Shown: positions 18,002 through 25,749, counted from the first letter of the stretch. The stretch: 64,000 nucleotides of DNA from Eggerthellaceae bacterium (GCA_015062605.1 SUUI01000008.1:1-64000), one strand, 5' to 3'. Numbers and translations: made by a program. The notes: generated by a model from the sequence alone, not told the origin.

Positions 18002-19003
18002 TTACCGCAGGTACTTCGCATAGAACTCTTCCAGTTTGTCGAACGGGATAGCGCCCGACTTGCCGCCATCGTAGAGGTCGGTGTGCGAGGCTCCCGGAAT
18101 GACGAGTAGCTCCTTGTTATCGGCGTGTGCGTTGCCTTCCACCATGTTCGCGAAGGCATCCTTGCCAAAGTAGAAGGAGTGGGCAGCGTCGCCATGCATG
18201 ATAAGCACGGCCGAACGGATCTCGTTGGAATAATGCAGGATGGGCTGGTTCATGAAGGACTCGCAACCGATGACGTTCCAACCGCCGTTCGAGTTGAGTG
18301 AGCGCGGATGATAGCCGCGATCGGTCTTGTAGTAGTCATAGTAATCTGCCACGAAGAACGGAGCATCCTCCGGAAGCGGGTCGACCACGCCGCCGCCGAG
18401 TGCGTACTCGCCAGCCTGGTAGTCAACCAGACGCTGCGCGCACATCGCAGCGCGCTTCTCATAGCGGGCTTCCTCGCTGTCCTCGGAGTCGAAATAGCCG
18501 TTCGCGTTCACGCGGGTCATGTCGTACATGGTGGAGGCGACGGTGGCCTTCACGCGCGTATCGAGCGCGGCGGCGTTGATTGCCATGCCGCCCCAGCCGC
18601 AGATGCCCAGGATGCCGATGCGGTCGGCATCGACGTGCGGGTGCAGTGAGAGGAAATCGACGGCCGCCATGAAGTCTTCCGTGTTGATATCGGGGGAGGC
18701 CATGTAGCGGGGCGCGCCACTGGACTCGCCAGTGAACGATGGGTCGAAGGCCATGGTCAAAAAGCCGCGCTCTGCAAGTGTTTGCGCATAGAGGCCGGAG
18801 CACTGCTCCTTTACGGCGCCGAAGGGGCCGGACACGGCGATGGCGGGGAGGGGACCTTCCGCCCCTCGGGGAATGTACAGGTCAGCTGCGAGTGTGATGC
18901 CGTAACGGTTTGCGAACGTCACCTTCTCGTGGTCGACCTTATCGCTTTGGGGAAAGGTCTTATCCCATTCCTGCACAAGCGTCAGGTTCTCAGTCTTCAA
19001 CAT
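18002..19003 (-). CDS. Alpha/beta hydrolase (YcjY/dienelactone-hydrolase-like)
   Basis: 333-aa alpha/beta-hydrolase fold protein. The oxyanion region is PAIAVSGPFGAVKEQCSGLYA and the nucleophile elbow is ILGICGWGGMAINAA. In YcjY-like relatives the serine position of this elbow reads C-x-S-G-G. Here Trp replaces Ser, leaving Cys two residues earlier as the only candidate nucleophile. A C-terminal His (GASHTDLYDGG) is present. AAGGAGG precedes the ATG. This is the promoter-proximal gene of the minus-strand cluster, divergent from merR. Confidence 0.85.
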   Translation of the reverse strand: MLKTENLTLVQEWDKTFPQSDKVDHEKVTFANRYGITLAADLYIPRGAEGPLPAIAVSGPFGAVKEQCSGLYAQTLAERGFLTMAFDPSFTGESSGAPRYMASPDINTEDFMAAVDFLSLHPHVDADRIGILGICGWGGMAINAAALDTRVKATVASTMYDMTRVNANGYFDSEDSEEARYEKRAAMCAQRLVDYQAGEYALGGGVVDPLPEDAPFFVADYYDYYKTDRGYHPRSLNSNGGWNVIGCESFMNQPILHYSNEIRSAVLIMHGDAAHSFYFGKDAFANMVEGNAHADNKELLVIPGASHTDLYDGGKSGAIPFDKLEEFYAKYLR

Positions 19004-19054
19004 GGTGGTTCCTCCTTATTTGAAAACGTTTTGATTTCTGCTATCATGGGTACC

Positions 19055-19082
19055 GTAATACATAAACCTAACTTTAGGTCAA
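19055..19082 (-). promoter_or_regulatory. MerR-type operator and promoter of the redox operon
   Basis: A perfect palindrome ACCTAA-CT-TTAGGT lies at 19066-19079. On the minus strand it overlaps a -35-like TTGACC (19082-19077) and is followed after 16 bp by a -10-like TATTAC (19060-19055). A palindrome next to the -35 element between divergent regulator and target genes is the usual MerR-family arrangement. Confidence 0.6.
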
Positions 19083-19103
19083 GATATTTTTGGAGATGAT
19101 TTC

Positions 19104-19541
19104 ATGTACACGATCGGCCAAGTATCGGAGATGTTCGATCTGCCTATCTCGACGTTGCGCTATTACGATAAAGAGGGTTTGTTTCCAACCATGGAGCGCA
19201 AGAACGGCATCCGCAAATTCGGCGAAACAGAGCTCGAGGCGCTGCGCGTCATCGAGTGCCTGAAGGCGTCGGGGCTCGAGATCAAGGACATCAAACTCTT
19301 CATGCAATGGTGCACTGAAGGTTCGGCAACCTATCCGCAGCGAAAAGGGCTTTTCGAGAAAAGGCGCGAGGCCGTTCAAGACGAAATCGCCGAGCTGCGA
19401 AAGACGCTCGCGATGCTCGAATTCAAGTGCTGGTATTACGAAACGGCCATCGCTGACGGCAACGAGGAGCGCTTGGCGGCTATGCTTCCTGACAAGCTTC
19501 CGTCTGACGTGCAGACGCTGTACGATATCGCGCATAGCTAG
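19104..19541 (+). CDS. MerR-family transcriptional regulator
   Basis: 145-aa regulator with an N-terminal winged helix (YTIGQVSEMFDLPISTLRYY, then DKEGLFPTMERKNGIRKF), a linker, and a long dimerisation helix at about 80-115. It has no metal-binding Cys pair at the C-terminus, so it resembles small-molecule or redox responsive MerR proteins (AdhR/NmlR-like) rather than metal sensors. GGAG is 8 nt before the ATG. It is divergently transcribed from the seven-gene redox cluster and probably activates it through the palindrome between them. Confidence 0.9.
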   Translation: MYTIGQVSEMFDLPISTLRYYDKEGLFPTMERKNGIRKFGETELEALRVIECLKASGLEIKDIKLFMQWCTEGSATYPQRKGLFEKRREAVQDEIAELRKTLAMLEFKCWYYETAIADGNEERLAAMLPDKLPSDVQTLYDIAHS

Positions 19542-19547
19542 CACGAC

Positions 19548-19570
19548 GGGCGCGCATTGCGCCCTTTCAG
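19548..19570 (+). terminator. Terminator after merR
   Basis: GGGCGC (19548-19553), loop GCATT, GCGCCC (19559-19564), then TTTCAG. A short GC-rich stem directly after the merR stop, with a weak U-tract. Confidence 0.5.
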
Positions 19571-19628
19571 ATGTGCTCACTTCGTGGGGGAGCGCAGTTG
19601 AGCAGCCTGCAAACCCTATAATACGCAC

Positions 19629-20696
19629 ATGCGCATTCGGTCCACATATGGTTTCCGATCTGGCTTTGCGATGGCGGTTTTCTCGGCCATCGCTGCAGCG
19701 GCATTGCTTTTCTGCTGCCACGCTTCGCTTGCGTATGCCGAAACCGACAACATCGATGCTGCCCCTTCTGAACTTCAGCAGAGCATAGAGGAATCATCGG
19801 CCGCGTATAACAAGGCCTCTGCTGAAATCGAGGCGCTCGAGCAGCATATCGCTGAGAATACCGCTCGTATCGCCGAGCTCGAAGAGAAGATTCCCGTGCA
19901 GCGCGAGAAGAGTGCAGCGGCCATGCGGGTGCTGTACAAGATGAACAGCGGCGGGTATTCGCTGGTGAACGCTGTGATCGAATCGGGGAGCTTCAAGGAA
20001 TTCCTCGACAGGATCTCGTACATGACTCGTGTCCAGAACAGAAGCCTGCAAGAGATCGTCCAGCTGACGGCCATGCAGGAGGAGCTTGAAGCCACCCGCG
20101 TAGAGCTCGAGCGGCAACGCGAGGAAGCGCTGAAGGAGCAGCAAGCTGCGAAGGATGCCCTTGACGAGGCCATGGCCATTCGCCAGCAGGTCATCGAGGC
20201 GGCAGCGCGCGAGGCGGCCGAGCAGGCCGCGCGCGAAGAGGAGCAATCCCAAGCCGAGGGGCAGCCGGAAGGGGAGGCATCGGATTCGACATCCGGAGCC
20301 CCCGCGGTTGACCCTGTGAACAGCGGGAACACCGATCGCGATACTTTCATTGCAGAGTGGGCGCCTCGCATCGATGCCTATATGGCAGGCTACCCATTGG
20401 CCGGATACGGCAGCGTGTTCGCTGCCGCGGCATGGGATTACGGCGTGGATCCGCGCTTCTCACCTGCCATCTCGTGGGTGGAGAGCTCGAAGGGCTTGTA
20501 TTGCTACCGCAGCTTCAACGCTTGGGGTTGGGGCGGCATCAGTTGGAGTAGTTGGGAAGAGGCAATCGATGCCCATGTACGCGGTTTGGCGCGGGGTTAT
20601 GGCTATACCGTCTCCGAAGCTGGCGCGAAGAAGTATTGTCCGCCCAATTGGGAGCACTGGTACAACACGGTCTGTGCCGAGATGGGGAAGATCTAA
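19629..20696 (+). CDS. Secreted coiled-coil protein with C-terminal lysozyme-like (wall hydrolase) domain
   Basis: 355-aa exported protein. A signal peptide ends near AYA (residue ~37). A PcsB-like coiled coil covers about 50-200, including IPVQREKSAAAMRVLYKMNS and a Gln/Glu-rich second helix. A low-complexity Ser/Gly/Pro linker follows at 205-235. The C-terminal domain at about 238-355 looks like a transglycosylase/glucosaminidase fold: PRFSPAISWVESSKG with a candidate catalytic Glu, then WGWGGISWSSWEEAIDAH. It probably acts in peptidoglycan turnover during division. It stands alone downstream of merR. Confidence 0.82.
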   Translation: MRIRSTYGFRSGFAMAVFSAIAAAALLFCCHASLAYAETDNIDAAPSELQQSIEESSAAYNKASAEIEALEQHIAENTARIAELEEKIPVQREKSAAAMRVLYKMNSGGYSLVNAVIESGSFKEFLDRISYMTRVQNRSLQEIVQLTAMQEELEATRVELERQREEALKEQQAAKDALDEAMAIRQQVIEAAAREAAEQAAREEEQSQAEGQPEGEASDSTSGAPAVDPVNSGNTDRDTFIAEWAPRIDAYMAGYPLAGYGSVFAAAAWDYGVDPRFSPAISWVESSKGLYCYRSFNAWGWGGISWSSWEEAIDAHVRGLARGYGYTVSEAGAKKYCPPNWEHWYNTVCAEMGKI

Positions 20697-20784
20697 GAAG
20701 CCGCCCGACCTTCTCCGATTCTTTCTTTCCAACTATGAAACGTTCCTTGACTGCCAAGATCGGTGTGTCGACAGCACGGTTTGC

Positions 20785-21093
20785 TTATTTGCTACGCTTT
20801 TTCGGCGTGGGAAGGTCTGGGAGCATCTCGGCGACAAGCTCGGCAAGAGCGATGCGATCCTCGATATCGACGAGCAACATGGGTGAGCCGCCTTCATAAG
20901 GCATCTCGTAGGTTGAAAGCACTGCCCGGGAAGCGGGCGTATCCTTCACGAGGAAGCGGTCATCGTAAATTCCACCGAAGATCTTTCCGCGCGAGTAGAG
21001 CATGTATTCGCCCATCATCTTACGTGAGGTGATTTCGGGCGCGGCGCTCAACAAGTCAAGCACGTAGTCCAAATACTCTTTGCTGCTCGCCAT
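20785..21093 (-). CDS. TfoX/Sxy N-terminal domain protein
   Basis: 102-aa protein matching the TfoX N-terminal domain. The core contains ITSRKMMGEYMLYSRGKIFG and DDRFLVKDT. In gamma-proteobacteria TfoX/Sxy promotes competence, but stand-alone N-domains in other phyla have no known role. The start at 21093 is set by GAGAGGAT just upstream, since a longer frame would run into the end of the neighbouring peptidase gene. The C-terminus is basic (PTPKKRSK). Confidence 0.85.
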   Translation of the reverse strand: MASSKEYLDYVLDLLSAAPEITSRKMMGEYMLYSRGKIFGGIYDDRFLVKDTPASRAVLSTYEMPYEGGSPMLLVDIEDRIALAELVAEMLPDLPTPKKRSK

Positions 21094-21136
21094 ATCCTCT
21101 CTCTTTTCCTTTTGTGCGTCTGTAGTGCAGGAAGAG

Positions 21137-22489
21137 TTAACTGATTGCGAAAAGCGCCTTCGATTGGCTGGCAATCAGTTCGGGATCCCAGCTTGCTGCG
21201 GATCGTACGGCAGAATAGGGATCATTGATCGTGACGGTCCCGTCGGCGTTGAGCCCGGTGATCAGGAAATAATGGCCGCCTTCGGTGAAGTCGCCGGGGC
21301 CGACGTTCGCGATGACGAGCTTGCCTGAGGAAAGCGCCTGCGTAATCGAGTAGGCGTCCGTGCCGATTTGCTGGCTGTTGAGGCCGAGCTCGTTCGCGCC
21401 ATCGGTGAAGAAAGCGCTGTCGGTGCCATCATAAGCTGTTGCATAACCATTATCGACGCACCACACGCCCATCGTGTAGGGGTCCATCGACGTATCGCCC
21501 GTGAGCGCTTGGTACGCCATCGCCATCGTGGTCGGTCCGCATCCCGTCAGTGCGAAGGTCGTCGAGCTGTATTCGGTGTAGCCCCAGCGTTTGTCCCACT
21601 GGTAAAAGCGCGGCACGCCATTCGAGGAATCGTCGGTATGGCTTTCGTTATAGTCGGGCCCGTCGGCGCAGTACTTCTCGGGCCAGTCGCGCACGAAGGA
21701 GACCGCTTCGGGCTCCTTGGCGGCGAGTTTCAGCAGCTTATAGCGCACCGTGGGGCCGTCTTCGAGGTACTCGTCGGGGTGCGAGGCGATCCAGAACGCT
21801 TCGGCGTTCGTCTGGGCTTCCTCGACGAGCATGTCGGCGAATTCAGCGCCGATGATGATGGCGATGTAGTCGTGTTCGATTTCCCCGCTGCTCAGATCGC
21901 CCATCACAGGGGAGAGTCCGACGAAGGGGTTGAAGGATATGAGGCCGTTGTCCACTTCGCCTTCAGTCGCTTGCGAGGTCTCATTGCCTTGCGCTGTTTG
22001 CTCCGTGCCATCGGAAGTGCTTGCGGTTTCATGCCGCTGCTCCGTTTGCCCGCAGCTGTGGATTCCCGAGATGATGAGGATGATGAGCAGAAGCAGGACG
22101 ATGCCCACGATGATGAGCCGTGCGGTGGGGGAGATCGTCAGCGTTTTCGATTGCTCGCGCGTGCGTTGCGCCGACTGCTGGCGGCGGTTGCCCTGGGCAC
22201 GCGTTTTGCTCGCCGCGCGACTGCTTCGGGCGCGCGCATCATCGGAAGGACGGCGACGTCGGTTGCCCGTGCTATCGGAAGAATGGCGGCGTTGGCCTTG
22301 CGCGGTGGGAGCCTGCCTGCGCCGAGGTTCGCGCTCTTGCACAGCCTGCCTGCGTCGGGGTTCGCGCTCCTGCGCAGCGCGCGCGGGTTGCTCGCCGCGC
22401 GCAGTGCGCTCTCTTTCGCTGCGAGCGCGCCTTCGCGCTTCGAGCCGCTTGCGCGCCTCCTCGCGTTGTATGTCGTCACTGTACCCCAT
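21137..22489 (-). CDS. Membrane-anchored C39-like cysteine peptidase
   Basis: 450-aa protein. Residues 1-120 are an Arg/Gln-rich cytoplasmic tail. A TM helix at about 124-146 (LIIVGIVLLLLIILIISGI) is followed by an acidic Thr/Glu/Gln linker. An extracellular papain-like domain of the C39_2 type occupies the last 170 residues, with Cys in LTGCGPTTMAMAYQAL, His in EGGHYFLITG and Asp in TINDPYS. Substrate is unknown; surface protein or peptide processing is plausible. The tail contains two copies of an 11-residue unit (QEREPRRRQA plus one residue) encoded by a 33-bp tandem repeat. Confidence 0.88.
   Translation of the reverse strand: MGYSDDIQREEARKRLEARRRARSERERTARGEQPARAAQEREPRRRQAVQEREPRRRQAPTAQGQRRHSSDSTGNRRRRPSDDARARSSRAASKTRAQGNRRQQSAQRTREQSKTLTISPTARLIIVGIVLLLLIILIISGIHSCGQTEQRHETASTSDGTEQTAQGNETSQATEGEVDNGLISFNPFVGLSPVMGDLSSGEIEHDYIAIIIGAEFADMLVEEAQTNAEAFWIASHPDEYLEDGPTVRYKLLKLAAKEPEAVSFVRDWPEKYCADGPDYNESHTDDSSNGVPRFYQWDKRWGYTEYSSTTFALTGCGPTTMAMAYQALTGDTSMDPYTMGVWCVDNGYATAYDGTDSAFFTDGANELGLNSQQIGTDAYSITQALSSGKLVIANVGPGDFTEGGHYFLITGLNADGTVTINDPYSAVRSAASWDPELIASQSKALFAIS
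22311..22376 (-). repeat. 33-bp tandem duplication inside the peptidase gene
   Basis: Two adjacent 33-bp copies (22311-22343 and 22344-22376) differ at only a few positions and keep the reading frame, each encoding QEREPRRRQA plus one residue. They lengthen the Arg-rich cytoplasmic tail. Confidence 0.8.
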
Positions 22490-22552
22490 GGTCCGATTAT
22501 AAAGGCTGGCGCGTACAGCACGATGTTCATACGTGAAAGTACATATTTAGAC

Positions 22553-22594
22553 ATGAGAAAAACGAACCCCCTGCCAGGTTGCATGGCAGGGGGT
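22553..22594 (-). terminator. Intrinsic terminator of the MFS / prenylcysteine-oxidase-like operon
   Basis: On the minus strand an 11-bp perfect stem ACCCCCTGCCA/TGGCAGGGGGT with a 7-nt loop (arms 22584-22594 and 22566-22576) is followed by TCGTTTTTCT. It lies 32 bp after the stop of the flavoprotein gene and closes the operon. Confidence 0.85.
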
Positions 22595-22625
22595 AAGCCT
22601 GGTCGCAATCATGCGGGTTTTCGCA

Positions 22626-23996
22626 TCACGCCTGTGCCGCCAGGAATTCGTCGATTTGGATGTTTGCCGCGTTGATAGCGCTAACCGCTTCGACCTCGAC
22701 CGACCCCGCAGCCGTTTCGAACGCGTTTGCGAAATACAGGCCCGGCTGAATCTTGAAGGGCACATGCTCGACATCGGTTGTCAGAATCGGATATGCGCCG
22801 CGCCATACGTATTCGGTCTCATCGTGAACGACCGTGAAGATACGTGCGAGCTCTTCATCGGTAACGTGATGATCGGCGCTGAAGATCTTGTAAATACGAC
22901 TGTTGTATTGCGGCGAGAAGCCCGTCACGCCTACCGACTTGAACGGGGCTCCCGCGCTATCGGCGGTGAAGATGGTCGACGGCAGTTTCTTCGAGGGTTT
23001 CGCATGGAAGTACGACGGGTTGAGCTCGCCTGCGATGAAGCGCGTGTGGACGACCTGATACGGATTCTTCGCAATGGGGATCACCGCACCCTCTTTCACA
23101 ATGTCAAAGCCCGACATAGCGGGAGGAACCGCCAAAACGACCGCATCGTATTCTTTCTCCTGACCGTCATCCGATGTCACGCGATATACGAAACCGTGCG
23201 GGCGATCATCGTCGGGCGAAGCCTCGACTCCGGTGACGCGCGTGTTGTAGCGCGTATCGGTGCCGATTGCCTCCAGCGTTTTCTGGAACACGGTCCAGTT
23301 TCCCCCTTCGATGGCGAAGAGGTAGCCGCCCGCCAAGCCGGCTCCTGCCAAACCTACGAGTCCGGCGAAAGCGTTCATCTCGAGGCCCTGGTTGTACATA
23401 TTGTGCGTAATAGGCTCGACGATGTCCTTTGCCATGCGGTCGTTCACGCCTAGCTTCTTGAGGTAGTTTCCAAGGGAGATTTCGGCCGCTTCACGTTCTT
23501 GCACGCCATCGAGCAGCTCATTCACCGTTTGGAATGTCTTGCCGGATTCCTGGATGGCGTAGATGCCGTCCCATTTCTCGGCCATTTCCTTCGCGTGATT
23601 CGTGACTTTGAGTGCGCTTGACGGTCCGACATGCTTCACGATGCCGATCGCCATAGATGCCAGGCTCGAATGCGTGAAGACTGGGAAGCCTTTGTCCGTC
23701 CACCAACCGAAGGTCTCGTCGTCGCCGTCCATGCTGACGCCGGGTGTTCCTTCCTTCGAGCCGACGAGTTTCATGATCTCGAACGTATGCTTGCCGGACG
23801 AATGGAGCACTGCGCCGCCTGCCTCCAGGGTCGCGCCTGCGAAATCGACATCCCATACGCGTCCGCCCGCATGCTCGTTCTTCTCGTATACGGTGATTTG
23901 CGCGGTGTCGCCAAGCCGTTTTTGAATCTGGTATGCGGCGAACGTGCCGGCAGCACCTGCACCGATGACGGCGACTTCATACGTTTGCTTGCTCAT
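22626..23996 (-). CDS. FAD-dependent prenylcysteine oxidase-like protein
   Basis: 456-aa flavoprotein. The dinucleotide motif is VAVIGAGAAGTFAAYQIQ at residues ~8-25, with the acidic ribose ligand in YEKNEHAGGR. Several blocks run co-linear with eukaryotic prenylcysteine oxidase (compared from memory): LEAGGAVLHSSGKH, YNQGLEMNAFAGLVGLAGAG then FAIEGGNWTVFQ, HTRFIAGELNPSYF, SRIYKIFSA, and a C-terminal FANAFETAAGSVEVEAVSAI. That enzyme cleaves the thioether of prenylcysteine to cysteine, an aldehyde and H2O2. No signal peptide is visible, whereas the animal enzyme is lysosomal. SD AAAGGACC is present. It follows the MFS gene by 90 bp and shares its attenuator. The exact substrate is inferred; a general amine oxidase is the alternative. 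Confidence 0.8.
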   Translation of the reverse strand: MSKQTYEVAVIGAGAAGTFAAYQIQKRLGDTAQITVYEKNEHAGGRVWDVDFAGATLEAGGAVLHSSGKHTFEIMKLVGSKEGTPGVSMDGDDETFGWWTDKGFPVFTHSSLASMAIGIVKHVGPSSALKVTNHAKEMAEKWDGIYAIQESGKTFQTVNELLDGVQEREAAEISLGNYLKKLGVNDRMAKDIVEPITHNMYNQGLEMNAFAGLVGLAGAGLAGGYLFAIEGGNWTVFQKTLEAIGTDTRYNTRVTGVEASPDDDRPHGFVYRVTSDDGQEKEYDAVVLAVPPAMSGFDIVKEGAVIPIAKNPYQVVHTRFIAGELNPSYFHAKPSKKLPSTIFTADSAGAPFKSVGVTGFSPQYNSRIYKIFSADHHVTDEELARIFTVVHDETEYVWRGAYPILTTDVEHVPFKIQPGLYFANAFETAAGSVEVEAVSAINAANIQIDEFLAAQA

Positions 23997-24086
23997 TGAA
24001 GGTCCTTTCTCTTTCGTGTCGTACTCATGTTTTGGAACATGCGATCACATCGCTGTGTTTGCTTCTTTCGTGCGTGAGCAACGTGC

Positions 24087-25490
24087 TCAATCGCTCGTTT
24101 TATCTCCAGTGAGGAACACCGCCACGACAACGAGGCCGATGACGATGAACAGGCTGCAGACGATCCAAACTGCATCGTAACCCGTATTGCTGATGAGGCC
24201 GTCGGGAGTGGTCCCGATTTTCAGAAGGCTCACATACAGGCCGCCTGCCAGTGCGCCGCCAAGGGTTTGCGAGGAATTGAAAAGACCCGTCGCGATGCCT
24301 TTGGTGTCTTGCGTTGCGCGGTCGGGGATGATGACCGGAATCGCAGCGGAAACGGTGCCGAGACCGAGGCCGGCAAGGCTGACGAACAAGGCGACTCGAA
24401 CAAGGCCGGTGCCGGGCAGCAGCCACTGGATGAATGCGATGAGCGCAATGACGAAACCGGCGATGAGCACGCCCTTTGCAGGGAGCTTACGAAGCAGGAA
24501 GGGCAGGATGAAGGCTGCGATGACCGTGCATCCCGTGATTACCGTCTCAGCGATTGAAATGGCATCAGGTTCGAATGCATACCCGTAGCCGTATACGGCG
24601 GGGTCGGCGGCCAAGAACGTTGCGACAGGCGAGAGATAGCCGTAGAACACGGCGCCGAAGCATATTGCGGCAATATAGAGAGGGAAGAGCCTGCGCGAGA
24701 ACATGACGTTCACGTCGATGGCAGGGTTCTTCGTGCGCTTCTCATACCGATACCAGAAGACGCCTACCACGATGGCGCCGACGAGAAGCACTGCGCCGAT
24801 GACGCTATCGAGCCCGCCCTCGACGACTTCGGTGAAGCCGAGGATGGCGACGATCATGAAGATGCCCAGGAGGATGAAGCCCTTGCGGTCGATCCAGGTG
24901 TTCGCGCCGGTGACGTATTCGGGCATCACGAAAATGACGAGCAGGGTGCAAATCACATGGAGCAGGGGGATGAACGCTATCGATGCGGCGACCGTCCCCA
25001 ACGCGTTGTAGACGAAACCGGAGCTCAATGTGCCCAGCAAGGTTCCCAGGGTCATGGTTGCCACGATTGCCGCGACGGAGTTCGTGGCGGTCCGTCCGGT
25101 GGTTTTCGAGTGCACCAGGGCGATATGCAGCGGCATCCACACGGGAATCGCGCCGTTGAATGCGCGGCCGACGAGCACGAGCGCCCATGACCCGAAGAAG
25201 GCGCCTGCCCAGATGAGCACGGTTGCCACCAGCACGGAGGGAATCACGATGCGCAGGATGAACCGGTAGCCTTTGATATCGCCCATGCGTGTGAAGAAGG
25301 GGACGAGGATGGCCGCGAGAGCGGTGGGGATGACGTTGAACAGCTGAAGCCCTGATGCGTCTACGCCGAGCTCGAGGCCAAATTTTGGAATCAAGGGCTC
25401 GTAGTAGCCCTGGGTGAAACCGCTGACGAGCTCGATGATGACGATGGTCAACACCAGCTTGAAGGTATCTTTATCAATCGTGCGTGACAT
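24087..25490 (-). CDS. MFS transporter (DHA2-like, ~14 TM)
   Basis: 467-aa major facilitator superfamily protein with about 14 hydrophobic helices. It has the loop 2-3 motif-A region FFTRMGDIKGYRF, a motif-C-like TM5 (TLGTLLGTLSSGFVYN), and a C-terminal repeat of this pattern (GTVSAAIPVIIPDRATQD). The start at 25490 follows AAAGGAAATTGC; an ATG ten codons upstream lacks an SD. Substrate cannot be read from sequence, but expression is governed by a Met/Cys-codon leader and the downstream gene is prenylcysteine-oxidase-like. A thioether or sulfur amino acid derivative is therefore the best guess. Confidence 0.9.
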   Translation of the reverse strand: MSRTIDKDTFKLVLTIVIIELVSGFTQGYYEPLIPKFGLELGVDASGLQLFNVIPTALAAILVPFFTRMGDIKGYRFILRIVIPSVLVATVLIWAGAFFGSWALVLVGRAFNGAIPVWMPLHIALVHSKTTGRTATNSVAAIVATMTLGTLLGTLSSGFVYNALGTVAASIAFIPLLHVICTLLVIFVMPEYVTGANTWIDRKGFILLGIFMIVAILGFTEVVEGGLDSVIGAVLLVGAIVVGVFWYRYEKRTKNPAIDVNVMFSRRLFPLYIAAICFGAVFYGYLSPVATFLAADPAVYGYGYAFEPDAISIAETVITGCTVIAAFILPFLLRKLPAKGVLIAGFVIALIAFIQWLLPGTGLVRVALFVSLAGLGLGTVSAAIPVIIPDRATQDTKGIATGLFNSSQTLGGALAGGLYVSLLKIGTTPDGLISNTGYDAVWIVCSLFIVIGLVVVAVFLTGDKTSD

Positions 25491-25540
25491 GCAATTTCCT
25501 TTCGTTGACGTTGGAATCATGAGGGGCTCCCAACAAAAAA

Positions 25541-25556
25541 GGAGCCTTAAGGCTCC
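25541..25556 (-). terminator. Attenuator terminator in the MFS leader
   Basis: On the minus strand GGAGCC-TTAA-GGCTCC is followed directly by TTTTTTGTTG (25540-25531), a textbook intrinsic terminator about 40 bp before the MFS start codon. Its upstream arm overlaps the 3' arm of the antiterminator (25553-25565), so the two structures exclude each other. Confidence 0.9.
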
Positions 25557-25645
25557 CGAACATCGACCGAATCAAGAGATGATCCCGAAAAAGCTACCGC
25601 AGCATAAAGGGAAACGTGCACGCAGCCCTTTCCGATGTTCGGGAG
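25553..25645 (-). promoter_or_regulatory. Antiterminator of a Met/Cys-responsive attenuator
   Basis: CGATGTTCGGGAG (plus 25633-25645) and CTCCCGAACATCG (25553-25565) are perfectly complementary over 13 bp. The 5' arm in the transcript lies within the leader peptide gene, starting 12 nt past the Cys codons. A ribosome stalled on the Met/Cys run would leave this arm free to pair and break the terminator. A ribosome reaching the stop codon would cover or pass it and let the terminator form. The mechanism is inferred from the layout, which matches classical amino-acid attenuators. Confidence 0.85.
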
Positions 25646-25707
25646 TTGGGCATTCGACAACAGCACATCATCATCATGATGCGTTGATCTGCTGAGTGAA
25701 TGGCCAT
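25594..25707 (-). CDS. Leader peptide with Met4-Cys3 run (attenuation control)
   Basis: A 37-codon frame starts at ATG 25707, eight nt after GGAGG, and ends at TAG (25596-25594). It reads MAIHSADQRI, then MMMMCCCR, then continues to MLR. Codons 11-14 are Met and 15-17 Cys, with another Cys at 30 and further Met at 19 and 35. Such clustering of two related rare amino acids just before an antiterminator arm is the mark of a control peptide rather than a functional protein. It is too short for ordinary gene callers. Confidence 0.88.
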   Translation of the reverse strand: MAIHSADQRIMMMMCCCRMPNSRTSERAACTFPFMLR

Positions 25708-25749
25708 AGTGTGTCCTCCGAAAACGAGCTTATGGAATCGACTGGGAAA

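Noticed and set aside
22311-22376. Tandem repeat as a CRISPR-like array
   Set aside because: Only two adjacent 33-bp copies without spacers, in frame within a protein gene.
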